From Enterococcus_G camelliae (GTDB taxonomy: Bacteria; Bacillota; Bacilli; Lactobacillales; Enterococcaceae), in NCBI RefSeq assembly GCF_042685105.1, contig NZ_JBHUMO010000044.1:124001-188000 (forward strand): a stretch of DNA of 64,000 nucleotides, written 5' to 3'. Below, piece by piece: positions 50,322 through 59,142 of this stretch. The translations under genes and the position numbers were made by a program. How positions within the stretch are numbered: the first letter of the stretch is position 1; each line of letters begins with the position of its first letter. Below the pieces are notes generated by a model, which saw only the letters and a program-made list of their open reading frames with translations, ran no database searches and was not told the DNA's origin.

Positions 50322-50690
50322 TTACGCTTTTTCTTCAAGCGAATCTGGAGACTCTTTTGCTGCAACCTCTTCCCAAAACTGGTCACCCCATTGACAGATG
50401 GATTGAACGATGTCGGCCAAATCCGTTCCTATCTCTGTCAATTCATATTCTACTTTTGGTGGCACAATGGGATAAACACGTCGTTTAACAATCTGATCTT
50501 GTTCCAATTCTCGAAGTTGCCGAATAATCATTCGTTGATTGATTGTTGGTAGTATCCGTTCAAATTCACTTAGTCTTAAGACTGGCTCTTGCAAAAGTGC
50601 CCATACGATGGCAATTTTATATTTTTCTCCTATCACAGACATTGCCAAGTCTTTCGTAGTTATAAATCGTTTGTTTCGATATTCGTACAC
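50322..50690 (-). CDS. HxlR-family transcriptional regulator
   Basis: A winged-helix regulator of 122 residues: MSVIGEKYKIAIVWALLQEP, LSEFERILPTINQRMIIRQL and RRVYPIVPPKVEYELTEIG are the family stretches. Unlike YodB/HypR-type redox sensors it has no cysteine at all, so a thiol-switch mechanism is unlikely. It starts at GTG 50690 after AAGGGGGAG. It is divergent from a formaldehyde-detoxification pair, and HxlR itself activates formaldehyde-fixation genes in Bacillus subtilis. That context makes a formaldehyde-response role plausible. Confidence 0.88.
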   Translation of the reverse strand: MYEYRNKRFITTKDLAMSVIGEKYKIAIVWALLQEPVLRLSEFERILPTINQRMIIRQLRELEQDQIVKRRVYPIVPPKVEYELTEIGTDLADIVQSICQWGDQFWEEVAAKESPDSLEEKA

Positions 50691-50880
50691 CGCTGCTCCC
50701 CCTTATCACTTTCTTCCAATTTCATTTAGTTGCTCGATTGATTGTAGTTTATGGAATCAAAAAAACTGCCTTCATTGGCATTTTTCAAATATCCAGTACC
50801 AGTAGCCATCCTCCTCATCTATACCAGTCAGGTAACAACGATTGTGTCCGCGAATGGCGACTCGTCGCTTAACTATAAAT

Positions 50881-50940
50881 AGTATAGCCTACAACTGACA
50901 AATTTGTCAGTATTGTTTTTTCTCTACGTTACTTTATGAT
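50881..50940. promoter_or_regulatory. divergent hxlR-like/adhC promoter region with 18-bp palindrome
   Basis: The perfect palindrome ACTGACAAATTTGTCAGT (50894-50911) lies just upstream of a plus-strand promoter TTGTTT-N16-TATGAT (50913-50918 and 50935-50940) toward adhC, an activator-like position. It also contains the -35 (CTGACA) of a minus-strand promoter with TATACT (complement of 50881-50886, 18-base spacing) toward the regulator, which would give autorepression. The remaining gap 50691-50880 is a roughly 190-nt leader with no clear gene. Confidence 0.65.
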
Positions 50941-51043
50941 AGAAAAGAGTTCATTTCTACTCATTCCTAGATTAAGTACCTTTATATGAAGGGCCGTTGA
51001 AGTGAGTAGCACCTCATCAATTACGAAAGAAGGAAGACAACGT

Positions 51044-52162
51044 ATGAAAAGTAAAGCTGCTGTTGCATTTGCTCCAGGAAAACCCCTAGAAATTGTGGAA
51101 ATTGACGTGGAAGATCCAAAAGAAAATGAAGTAATGGTAAAAATTTTATACACATCTGTGTGCCATACAGATGCATTCACTTTGTCTGGCGACGATCCTG
51201 AAGGGGTTTTCCCAGTTGTTTTAGGCCATGAAGGTGCAGGCGTTGTTGTAAAAGTTGGATCAAATGTGACCGATTTTAAAGAAGGCGATCACGTTATCCC
51301 ATTGTACACGCCTGAATGTGGGAAATGTGAATTCTGTTTATCTGGGAAAACAAATTTATGCTCTGCTGTTCGCGAAACGCAGGGTAAAGGACTAATGCCA
51401 GATGGGACCACTCGCTTTTCTTATCAAGGAGAACCTGTGTATCATTATATGGGGACCAGTACATTCAGTGAATATACCGTCGTGAATGATATTAATCTGG
51501 TGAAAATTGATAAACAAGCACCCCTAGACAAAGTTCCGCTACTAGGATGTGGGGTTACCACTGGTTTGGGTGCGGTTGAAAATACTGCCAAAGTGGAAGA
51601 AGGAGCCACCGCTGCCGTTTTTGGATTAGGAGCGATTGGACTAGCTGTGATTCAAGGACTGAAAAAAGCGAAGGCGCAACGAATTATCGCTATTGATATG
51701 AATCCTGATAAATGGCCTTTAGCCCAAAAAATGGGGGCAACCGATTTTGTTAATCCAAAAGATTATGCTCGCCCAATTCAAGAGGTTCTTGTTGAAATGA
51801 CCAACGGTGGAGTTGATTATAGTTTTGAATGTATTGGAAATGTTGAAGTGATGCGTTCAGCTTTAGAGGCTTGTCACAAAGGCTGGGGTGTTAGTGTGAT
51901 TATTGGTGTTGCTGGTGCCGGAAAAGAAATTCACACGCGACCATTCCAATTAGTAACCGGGCGCGTTTGGAAAGGGTCTGCTTTTGGGGGAGTGAAAGGG
52001 CGTACCCAATTACCTGGAATGGTGGAAGATTTTATGAACGGTGAAATTGATCTCGATTCCTTTATTACACATCATTTGCACTTTTCTCAAATTAATGAAT
52101 CCCTCGAACTGCTACATCGCGGGGAATCAATTCGTACAATGCTAACTTATGGAGGAGAATGA
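51044..52162 (+). CDS. adhC: class III alcohol dehydrogenase / S-(hydroxymethyl)glutathione dehydrogenase
   Basis: Zinc- and NAD-dependent enzyme that oxidises the glutathione adduct of formaldehyde to S-formylglutathione. In its 372 residues the catalytic zinc ligands are Cys40, His62 and Cys169 (CGVTTGLGAV). The structural zinc uses Cys92, 95, 98 and 106 (CGKCEFCLSGKTNLC), and the Rossmann motif is VFGLGAIGLAV. SFECIGNVEVMRSALEACHKGWG is typical of class III. The ATG at 51044 follows AAGGAAG. It forms an operon with the hydrolase, one base apart. Confidence 0.95.
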   Translation: MKSKAAVAFAPGKPLEIVEIDVEDPKENEVMVKILYTSVCHTDAFTLSGDDPEGVFPVVLGHEGAGVVVKVGSNVTDFKEGDHVIPLYTPECGKCEFCLSGKTNLCSAVRETQGKGLMPDGTTRFSYQGEPVYHYMGTSTFSEYTVVNDINLVKIDKQAPLDKVPLLGCGVTTGLGAVENTAKVEEGATAAVFGLGAIGLAVIQGLKKAKAQRIIAIDMNPDKWPLAQKMGATDFVNPKDYARPIQEVLVEMTNGGVDYSFECIGNVEVMRSALEACHKGWGVSVIIGVAGAGKEIHTRPFQLVTGRVWKGSAFGGVKGRTQLPGMVEDFMNGEIDLDSFITHHLHFSQINESLELLHRGESIRTMLTYGGE

Positions 52163-52163
52163 G

Positions 52164-53000
52164 ATGAGGATCGAACGTATTGAACAACATCAAGCATTCG
52201 GAGGCCAACAATTGAAATACCGGCATCATTCAGATAGTTTGCATTGCTCGATGACTTTCAGTTTGTATTTGCCAAAGCCCTCCGCATCTCCAACCTCGTT
52301 AATTTGGTGGCTTTCTGGCTTAACCTGCACAGACGATAATTTCAGTCAAAAGGGCGCCTTCCAAAAATATGCTTCCCAAGAAAATGTTGCCTTTCTCATC
52401 CCTGATACATCACCAAGAGGCGAACTTCCTGACGATGAAGCTTGGGACTTAGGCCAAGGTGCAGGGTTTTATGTCAATGCAACTTGCGAGCCTTGGAAGC
52501 AAAATTATCAAATGTACGACTACTTGGTAAATGAATTACCTGAAATTGTTTACGACCTGATTCCAAACTATTCCGGCAAAGAAAGTATTATGGGCCATTC
52601 CATGGGTGGTCATGGTGCATTGATTGTGGGACTAAAACAGCCTGAGCGTTTTTCTGCAATCTCTGCTTTTGCACCAATTCTTAACCCGTCTAACGTACCT
52701 TGGGGCAAAAAAGCCTTCACAGCCTATTTAGGAACCGATGAAACTACTTGGAAAACCTGGGATGCAACCGAGCTTTTACAAAAAGTTGGCGAAATTCATC
52801 CTCCCATTCTGCTTACGCAAGGAACAGCGGATCCTTTCTACGCGGTTCAATTAAATGAAACAGCCTTCTTAGCCAACGTGAAAGATACAGACGAACAAGT
52901 ACGGTACGAAAAAAAAGAAGGGTATGACCATAGTTATTTCACCATAGCAACTTTTATTGAAGAACACCTTGCGTTTCACTGTCAACAATTTCATAAATAG
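52164..53000 (+). CDS. frmB: S-formylglutathione hydrolase
   Basis: Hydrolyses S-formylglutathione to formate and glutathione, completing formaldehyde detoxification. A 278-residue alpha/beta hydrolase of the esterase D type: WWLSGLTCTDDNF, nucleophile Ser146 in GHSMGGHGA, acid in QGTADPFY, and catalytic His in GYDHSYF. The ATG at 52164 immediately follows the adhC stop, and GGAGGAG lies over the adhC end. Confidence 0.94.
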   Translation: MRIERIEQHQAFGGQQLKYRHHSDSLHCSMTFSLYLPKPSASPTSLIWWLSGLTCTDDNFSQKGAFQKYASQENVAFLIPDTSPRGELPDDEAWDLGQGAGFYVNATCEPWKQNYQMYDYLVNELPEIVYDLIPNYSGKESIMGHSMGGHGALIVGLKQPERFSAISAFAPILNPSNVPWGKKAFTAYLGTDETTWKTWDATELLQKVGEIHPPILLTQGTADPFYAVQLNETAFLANVKDTDEQVRYEKKEGYDHSYFTIATFIEEHLAFHCQQFHK

Positions 53001-53074
53001 CAAGCGAGTATTGCCCTAACAAACTTGGCGGATACAGGGAACTTGATGAGTCTACCTTGCGTTTCATTCCTCAA

Positions 53075-53120
53075 AAAGGCCTTTATCACGTCCCGCTAAT
53101 GGACGCTGATAAAGGCCTTT
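53075..53120. terminator. bidirectional terminator
   Basis: AAAGGCCTTTATCA (53075-53088) pairs with TGATAAAGGCCTTT (53107-53120), with an inner GTCC/GGAC. It separates frmB (plus) and the tau-like operon (minus). Confidence 0.85.
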
Positions 53121-53122
53121 GT

Positions 53123-53899
53123 TTATTCTTTTCCTTGGATGAGGGATAGGATTGTTTCTTTCCGTTCGAAAAATTGCTCATCCATCGTTATTTCTTCCTG
53201 TTGCGCATCAACTGCCTGTTGCGCATAGTTTACCATCATTTTGTTTACAATCGTTCCTGGACTAGGCGACATCACATAAATCGTCGTAGCCAAAGAGAGG
53301 GCTTCTTCGATATCATGTGTAATCATAAAAAATGTTTGTCGTTTTTGCGCCCATAATTGACGCAGCAATCGTTGCATACTCATACGAGTAAGTGCATCCA
53401 ATGCGCCAAATGGTTCATCCAATAATAAAATTTCAGGTTCATTCACGAGTGCTCGTGCTAAGGTGACTCGTTGCTTCATCCCACCAGATAGTTCAAATGG
53501 GTATCGCTTCTCTGCCTCTTGCAAATGAACTTGTTGTAAGGCTTGTGTCACACTTTCTTCAATTTGTTCTTTGGAAACATGACGCATACGCAAGCCATAA
53601 CTGATATTTTTGGTCACCGTTAACCAAGGAAACAAGGAAGGCGTTTGGAAGACTACTCCCCGATTCCAATTGGGTCCTTCTATGGTTTGACCATGCATCT
53701 GGCACAAACCTGTCGTCGGTTGAAGATACCCTGCTATCATTTTTAAAATCGTACTTTTGCCACAACCTGACGGCCCAACCAAACAGACAAACTCCCCTTC
53801 ATGAATTGCTAAATTAATTGTTTCTACCGCTGGAACACGTTGCTTTTTGGTCTGATAATGAACGGCAACATCTGTTAAGGTGATGAGTTCTTGTTTCAT
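53123..53899 (-). CDS. sulfonate/taurine-type ABC transporter ATPase
   Basis: ATPase of a TauB/SsuB-type importer, 258 residues. Walker A is GPSGCGKST, the Q-loop is VFQTPSLFPWLTV, the signature is LSGGMKQRV, Walker B is ILLLDEPFGALD, and the H-loop is MITHDIEEAL. The ATG at 53899 starts one base after the binding-protein stop; a GTG 12 bases upstream overlaps AAAGG. It is the last gene of the sulfur operon. Confidence 0.92.
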   Translation of the reverse strand: MKQELITLTDVAVHYQTKKQRVPAVETINLAIHEGEFVCLVGPSGCGKSTILKMIAGYLQPTTGLCQMHGQTIEGPNWNRGVVFQTPSLFPWLTVTKNISYGLRMRHVSKEQIEESVTQALQQVHLQEAEKRYPFELSGGMKQRVTLARALVNEPEILLLDEPFGALDALTRMSMQRLLRQLWAQKRQTFFMITHDIEEALSLATTIYVMSPSPGTIVNKMMVNYAQQAVDAQQEEITMDEQFFERKETILSLIQGKE

Positions 53900-53900
53900 C

Positions 53901-54950
53901 TTATTTTTCACCTTTCACTAATTGTTCAATATAGGATGGATCAACGAAGGACTGCACTTCTTTTTCTGATGGCACCTGATCAATTGACTTTTGTTCTTTT
54001 AAAAATTTAGCTGTATCCAAAAAGATTTTTTGAAATTGACCCGTTTCTTTTGATGTGCCGAAATAATCAGGTGATAGCTGTTCTTGTGGTGTCAGCCACG
54101 TGGAACCCTTCATTTGTTGCAACGTTTCTTCTGCAGTTAAATTTAAGCTACCTGCTATTTTGGCTGCCGCGGCTGTTGGATCTTTTTGATAAGCGTTATT
54201 GGCTTTTGCCAATGCACCTAAATAATCAACCACCAACTGAGGGTATTTCTCTGCAAAAGCCGTTCGCACGAGTTCAATATTCGTCGTCATATACCCTTGT
54301 TGTGCTAATTGTTTGCTGTCCGTTATGACCGTTCCCGTTTTTTTCAATTCCGTTAGCGTTGGCTCCCAGGTATAGGCTGCATCGATATCTCCTCGTTGCC
54401 AAGCCGCCACAATATCGGCTGTTTGCATGTCTAAAATTGTTACATCTTTTTCAATTCCGGCTGCTTCGAGTGCTTTTAGAAGGCTGAAATGAGAAGTGGA
54501 ACTAAAAGGCGTGGCGATTTTTTTCCCTTTCAAATCTGAGATCGTTTTTACCCCAGATTCCTTTCTTGCTACGAGTGCTTCATTCTCTCCTAGGACATCA
54601 TGAATCCAGATTAATTTCACTGGAATTTGCCGATTTAATGCGACCACCCCGTTTGTGTAGCCCATTTCCGCAAAATCAATGCTTCCAGAGGCAAAAGCTT
54701 GATTCGCAGCTACGCCAGAATCGAAGAAAACAAATTTGACCTTGATTCCTTGTTTTTTATACGCATCATCAAAGTAGCCTTCAACTTTTGCTAATTGTTG
54801 ATCATTTGGTACTCGAATTGTGCCTATCTTAATTTCTTTTGGTACAGTGGTCGAATCGGCTTCTTTTTTTCCGCATCCGCCAAGCACACTCAGCGATAGC
54901 ATGATAAAAATGACAGAAAAAATGAAGGAAGTGCGTATTCGTTTATCCAT
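53901..54950 (-). CDS. sulfonate/taurine-type ABC transporter binding lipoprotein
   Basis: Extracellular solute-binding lipoprotein of 349 residues. A signal peptide with lipobox SVLGGCGKKE (Cys26) is followed by a TauA/SsuA-type fold: KIGTIRVPNDQQLAK, AFASGSIDFAEMGYTNGV, and IVAAWQRGDIDAAYTWEPTL, the last very like TauA. Substrate assignment to taurine or another sulfonate rests on this similarity and on the sulfur genes upstream. Confidence 0.88.
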   Translation of the reverse strand: MDKRIRTSFIFSVIFIMLSLSVLGGCGKKEADSTTVPKEIKIGTIRVPNDQQLAKVEGYFDDAYKKQGIKVKFVFFDSGVAANQAFASGSIDFAEMGYTNGVVALNRQIPVKLIWIHDVLGENEALVARKESGVKTISDLKGKKIATPFSSTSHFSLLKALEAAGIEKDVTILDMQTADIVAAWQRGDIDAAYTWEPTLTELKKTGTVITDSKQLAQQGYMTTNIELVRTAFAEKYPQLVVDYLGALAKANNAYQKDPTAAAAKIAGSLNLTAEETLQQMKGSTWLTPQEQLSPDYFGTSKETGQFQKIFLDTAKFLKEQKSIDQVPSEKEVQSFVDPSYIEQLVKGEK

Positions 54951-54951
54951 T

Positions 54952-55737
54952 TTATTCTCCCTCTTTTCCTTTCCAAAATACTATGCCTTTTTCTAACAAA
55001 ACAATCATGCGATCCAATAAAATACCGGTAATCCCCATCAGGATAATCCCTACGAACATCACATCGCTTTTTAAATAACGACTTGCATCAATAACCATCC
55101 AACCAATTCCACTGGTGGCGGCAACCATTTCTGCGGCAACCAAAGTAGTATAGGCTACTCCTACCGCTGTCCGTAAGCCCGTAAAAATTTGAGGTAAACA
55201 GGCAGGTAAAATAACCGAAAAGAAGACTTGCCAAGAAGAAGCTCCTAATGAGCGAGCACTTAAAATATATGTATCATTCACAGTATCCACAGCAGATGCG
55301 CTCGCTACATAAAGTGGTGCAAAAGCTGCTAAGTATAACAGAACAATCTTAGAGGATTCTCCAATGCCCAACCATAAAATAAGCAACGTATAATACGATA
55401 AGGGTGGCAAAGGTCGATAGAATTGAACAACCGAATCAACCAACGCACGAAAAGGCAAAAAATACCCACTCAAGAGTCCCATTGGTAGTGCAGTAATGAG
55501 TGCAAAAAATACGGCAATTCCTAATCGTGAAAGACTCATCCCCATTTGATGAGATAGCAATACACCATTATAACCATGTTGAAGAATATCTAGAAAGGTT
55601 TGCCAAGTCTTTTGAGGTGTTGGCACTAGACGTGTGTTCACAAATCCACCATTTGTGGTTACGGTCCAAATAATAAAAATAATCACCCATGTCACTAATG
55701 CTAGCCATTTAAGCATGGATCGATCTTTTGTTTTCAT
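54952..55737 (-). CDS. sulfonate/taurine-type ABC transporter permease
   Basis: Permease of 261 residues with about six helices and the BPD_transp_1 EAA-like loop ILSARSLGASSWQVFFSVIL. The ATG at 55737 follows AAAGGGAA; six upstream codons are in frame but badly placed. It is followed one base later by the binding protein. Confidence 0.9.
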   Translation of the reverse strand: MKTKDRSMLKWLALVTWVIIFIIWTVTTNGGFVNTRLVPTPQKTWQTFLDILQHGYNGVLLSHQMGMSLSRLGIAVFFALITALPMGLLSGYFLPFRALVDSVVQFYRPLPPLSYYTLLILWLGIGESSKIVLLYLAAFAPLYVASASAVDTVNDTYILSARSLGASSWQVFFSVILPACLPQIFTGLRTAVGVAYTTLVAAEMVAATSGIGWMVIDASRYLKSDVMFVGIILMGITGILLDRMIVLLEKGIVFWKGKEGE

Positions 55738-55790
55738 ATGGTTTCCCTTTATCAAAATTTATTCGTGTACAGTTGTGTTGATTTTCAAAT

Positions 55791-55835
55791 GATAAGTGCT
55801 TGGAAACACCACGGTGGTGTTTCCAAGCCTTATCC
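55791..55835. other. strong hairpin inside the sulfur operon
   Basis: GATAAG-T-GCTTGGAAACACCAC pairs with GTGGTGTTTCCAAGC-CTTATC (15 bp perfect at 55798-55812 with 55814-55828, plus six outer pairs and one bulge). There is no U-tract. It lies between the rhodanese fusion gene and the permease gene and could be a processing site that separates the two halves of the transcript. Confidence 0.75.
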
Positions 55836-55869
55836 TCAAAAATAATAATCCGTTTGATTTACTTTCCTT

Positions 55870-57573
55870 TTAAAGTAAATCAAAGCGATAATTCGTTACA
55901 ATTGGCTTTCTACCTTTCGTTTGGTCATTAAAGTATTCATACATTGACAAGCCTAAAAATGACCCCATTAAGTTATAGACATTGGTGAAACCAAGATTAC
56001 CCAATGCTCGAACCATGTTATAACTACGTTGACTAGATAAGCAATGAACGTAGACCGGTTGATCGGTTGGAATTTCATCCAACCGTTGACGAAATTCACT
56101 AAGTGGTATATTCACTGCATTCACAATATGCCCTTCAGCAAATTCTTTTGGTTCACGAGCATCAACAATATACGCATTTTTTTCAACTAGCTCACGAATT
56201 TGAGTTAGTGGGACTTGTTTGTATTCACCGTTTAATACATTTAGACCAACCAAAGCAGCCATGTTGACGACATCTTTTGCCGTACCAAAGTCTGGAGAAT
56301 AACACAATTCAAGTTCTTTCAAGTCTTCCAATGTGCCTCCCATCGAAATCATGGTAGCAATGACATCGACACGTTTATCAACATTTCCTTCACCTACAGC
56401 TTGGGCCCCTAAAATTTTGCCGGAAGGATCTGCAAAAATCAATTTGAAAAAGAGTGGACGAGCATCTGGCATCAATCCTACTTTATCTTTTGGAATAACC
56501 ATTGCCGTTTGATATGCAATTCCTGCTTTTTGACAATCTTTTTCATTGAGTCCTGTGCAGGCAGCATTAAATTGAAAGACTCGGACAACAGATGAACCAA
56601 TCACGCCTGTATTGACATATGTTCTGCCATAGATATGATCTGCAGCTGCCCTAGCTTGTCTTTGAGCAGGACCTGCTAATGTCAAACGTGTTTTCTTTTG
56701 GGTAATGCGATGGGTCACTTCAATGGCATCGCCTACTGCATAGATGGCTGGATCAGACGTTTTATAATGATGGTTTACTTTAATACCACCTGTTTCGCCG
56801 ATTTCCAACCCACAATCCGTAGCCAAAGCTGTTTCTGGTCGGACACCAATGGCCATTACTACTGCACCGGCAGCAATTTTTTTGCCAGAAGCTAGGAGCA
56901 CATCGGTATCAGTAATTTCCTTGACACTATCTTCCAAAACTAACTCGATTCCTTGATCCATCAATTCTTTGTGGAGAATTTGTGCCATATCATAATCAAA
57001 AGGCATCATTACTTGGTTTGCTGCTTCGACTAAGGCAACTTTTTTGTTGTCCATCCGTAAGTTTTCTGCCACTTCTAATCCAATGAATCCCCCACCAACG
57101 ACGGTGATTTCTTTAATGTCATTGCCATCCACAAATTCTTTAATTTTCGCAATATCTGGAACGTTACGTACTGAAAAAACATGTGGTTTATCAATGCCAA
57201 TAATGCTTTTTGGCATTACAGCGTTGGCACCTGGTGAAAGAACCAACTCATCATAAGCTTCTGTATAAATTTTGCCAGTTGTTTCTTCTTTTACTTCCAC
57301 TTGTTTCGCTTGACGGTCGATGTGAAGAACTTCATGATTGACTTTCGCAATAATATTGTATTGGTTTTTAAATTGTTCTGGCGACATGAGCACCAAGTCA
57401 CTTGCTTTTGCAACCGTTCCACTTAAATGAAAAGGTAAGCAGCAGTTTGAAAACGACACGTACGGACCTTTTTCAAACATAATAATCTCTGCTTGTTCAT
57501 CCAATCTGCGAATCCTAGCTGCTGCGGAAGCTCCTCCTGCTACCCCACCAATTACAACAATTTTCTTACTCAT
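55870..57573 (-). CDS. CoA-disulfide reductase / rhodanese fusion
   Basis: A 567-residue flavoprotein: an FAD/NAD(P) disulfide-reductase domain (about 1-450, with VVIGGVAGGASAAARIRR and VVGGGFIGLEVAENL) fused to a rhodanese domain (about 465-555, active Cys511 in VHCLSSQRS). Family members reduce CoA disulfide, persulfides or polysulfides. The usual active-site Asn-Cys-Gly is Asn-Cys-Cys here (Cys44-Cys45), which is worth noting. It lies downstream of a YeeE/YedE sulfur transporter, supporting handling of incoming sulfane sulfur. The ATG follows AGGAGG. Confidence 0.92.
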   Translation of the reverse strand: MSKKIVVIGGVAGGASAAARIRRLDEQAEIIMFEKGPYVSFSNCCLPFHLSGTVAKASDLVLMSPEQFKNQYNIIAKVNHEVLHIDRQAKQVEVKEETTGKIYTEAYDELVLSPGANAVMPKSIIGIDKPHVFSVRNVPDIAKIKEFVDGNDIKEITVVGGGFIGLEVAENLRMDNKKVALVEAANQVMMPFDYDMAQILHKELMDQGIELVLEDSVKEITDTDVLLASGKKIAAGAVVMAIGVRPETALATDCGLEIGETGGIKVNHHYKTSDPAIYAVGDAIEVTHRITQKKTRLTLAGPAQRQARAAADHIYGRTYVNTGVIGSSVVRVFQFNAACTGLNEKDCQKAGIAYQTAMVIPKDKVGLMPDARPLFFKLIFADPSGKILGAQAVGEGNVDKRVDVIATMISMGGTLEDLKELELCYSPDFGTAKDVVNMAALVGLNVLNGEYKQVPLTQIRELVEKNAYIVDAREPKEFAEGHIVNAVNIPLSEFRQRLDEIPTDQPVYVHCLSSQRSYNMVRALGNLGFTNVYNLMGSFLGLSMYEYFNDQTKGRKPIVTNYRFDLL

Positions 57574-57595
57574 GATTTATCCTCCTATATGTTTT

Positions 57596-58909
57596 TTATT
57601 TCTTAGGCAATGTGCAAGCTTTTCCTGCAAATGTTTTTAGTGCAAAAATTCCACCCAATGTCATTGCAACTAAAAAGACCCAACCGGAAAGAGAGAACGT
57701 ACTAATACCTGAATACAAAGCGCCGGCGTTACAACCTCTGGCAAACCGTGCGCCAAATCCCATTAATAAGCCACCAAAAATGAAGTACATCGAATCACGC
57801 CATTGAAAGTCTGTTTTAAAACGGAAACGACCAGCTAAAAGGAACGTAAGCAAGGCTCCTGCAACTAACCCAAGATTGCGGATTGTTCCACCATCTTGCA
57901 ATAATCCTCCACTAACCTTGTCAGATAATTCAACTAAACGTGGGTTGGTAAATGTCACACCAAACTTTTCAAGAACGTAAACGCTCAGTGTAGAAAATGG
58001 TGTCGTAACGCCCCATGACTTATGTTGTGAAACAAGAATGAACAACCATGCAAACGCAACAACTAAGGCACCCTTCATGAAACTCCAACGTTCAACAAAT
58101 AAATGATGGTACATTTTTTGGCCTGCAGTTGGGCGAATATCTTCTTCACCGATTGGTTTTTCAAAATCTTCCCAATCACTAACAGGATCCATGTACGTTC
58201 CTGCTTTTTTTCGTTTTTCTTCATAGCGGACAACTAACCAATAAATGAATAACAGTCCTGCGATTGAAACAAGCAAGGCCCCCACGTACCCAAATACATC
58301 AGGTAAATAGACCCGTGCACTTATTTTTCCCAGAGAACTCGTTTGTACTCCATACATAGCCAATTCTCCAGGAATAGACCCGATGATAAAGAATGGGATA
58401 GTCAACCATGCCCGTCCTTCTCCTTCACCCATGTCAGTCAACGTTCCTGACGCACAGCCACCAGAAAAGATCATCCCTACTCCAAATAAGAACCCGCCTA
58501 CTATTACGCCAAGGTCAGCCGGTTCCACATTTTGGGTACCGGGAATAACATTTTGACCATCCGTCGATAAAAAGTTTGGAATGGCTCCTGCTTGTGCGGA
58601 AAACCATTGTATCCCCATGGTGACAATCATAGTTAGTCCAAACATTAATAAAAGCGCTTTCGTTAAACTGCCTTCTCCGCGTACATAAATTCGTTTGATT
58701 CCTCCAGCAAACCCGAATCTTGAACGTGAAAGTGCATAGCCCATCATCACACCTGCTAAAAGATGCATTGCTAGAGCAGGCTTCACTGCATTTAAGTGAA
58801 TTCCCCAAACAAATAATAAGATAAGAAAAATAAAACCAATGGTGATTTGGGTTTTCGAACGATTCCAAGCATTGCCGACAGGGACTTCCTTATTTCTTGA
58901 AACTTCCAT
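57596..58909 (-). CDS. YeeE/YedE (TsuA-like) sulfur compound transporter
   Basis: A 437-residue membrane protein with about ten or more helices in two YeeE/YedE repeats. Conserved cysteines occur in FSGGCASGTLTDMGEGE and FARGCNAGALYSGIS, the motifs through which TsuA relays thiosulfate. It is the first gene of the minus-strand sulfur operon, and the adjacent CoADR-rhodanese fits thiosulfate or persulfide import. The exact substrate is inferred. Confidence 0.9.
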   Translation of the reverse strand: MEVSRNKEVPVGNAWNRSKTQITIGFIFLILLFVWGIHLNAVKPALAMHLLAGVMMGYALSRSRFGFAGGIKRIYVRGEGSLTKALLLMFGLTMIVTMGIQWFSAQAGAIPNFLSTDGQNVIPGTQNVEPADLGVIVGGFLFGVGMIFSGGCASGTLTDMGEGEGRAWLTIPFFIIGSIPGELAMYGVQTSSLGKISARVYLPDVFGYVGALLVSIAGLLFIYWLVVRYEEKRKKAGTYMDPVSDWEDFEKPIGEEDIRPTAGQKMYHHLFVERWSFMKGALVVAFAWLFILVSQHKSWGVTTPFSTLSVYVLEKFGVTFTNPRLVELSDKVSGGLLQDGGTIRNLGLVAGALLTFLLAGRFRFKTDFQWRDSMYFIFGGLLMGFGARFARGCNAGALYSGISTFSLSGWVFLVAMTLGGIFALKTFAGKACTLPKK

Positions 58910-58934
58910 TGTAACCCTTCCTTTTCTTTATAAT

Positions 58935-58957
58935 TTTTTCACAATAAAAGTGAAAAA
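58935..58957. repeat. short inverted repeat upstream of the sulfur operon
   Basis: TTTTTCAC (58935-58942) and GTGAAAAA (58950-58957) form an 8-bp hairpin in the 5' region of the YeeE/YedE gene, near the likely transcript start. No clear -10/-35 pair for the operon was found. Confidence 0.45.
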
Positions 58958-59073
58958 TAGAAAAAATATCTTCTAATTATCTTCTATGGCCACATATTTT
59001 TATTAGATATTTTCTTCACAATCATCATACAGCAGAACCTTTTTTTTGAGAAATGATGATTTTTGATAGCATC

Positions 59074-59113
59074 ATAACGTTTTGTTATAGATGAAACTGT
59101 TGTATACTAACAG
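59074..59113. promoter_or_regulatory. LysR-type binding site and regulator promoter
   Basis: ATAAC-N5-GTTAT (59074-59078 and 59084-59088) fits the T-N11-A LysR box. A second inverted repeat CTGTT/AACAG (59097-59101 and 59109-59113) frames the -10 TATACT (59103-59108) of the regulator gene. The layout suits autorepression and divergent activation of the sulfur operon. Confidence 0.65.
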
Positions 59114-59142
59114 CAGAAACGTAACAGCGAGGAGTGAACGGT

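Noticed and set aside
50710..50793. 27-residue ORF in the HxlR leader beginning MATGTGYLKNANEG
   Set aside because: Its AGGAGG touches the ATG with no spacer, and there is no family similarity; the spacing would not support initiation.
50797..50893. Open minus-strand stretch of about 35 codons in the HxlR leader (reads ...CYLTGIDEEDGYWYWIFEK)
   Set aside because: No start codon with a ribosome binding site, and it overlaps the regulator promoter. It could be a decayed gene but cannot be supported.
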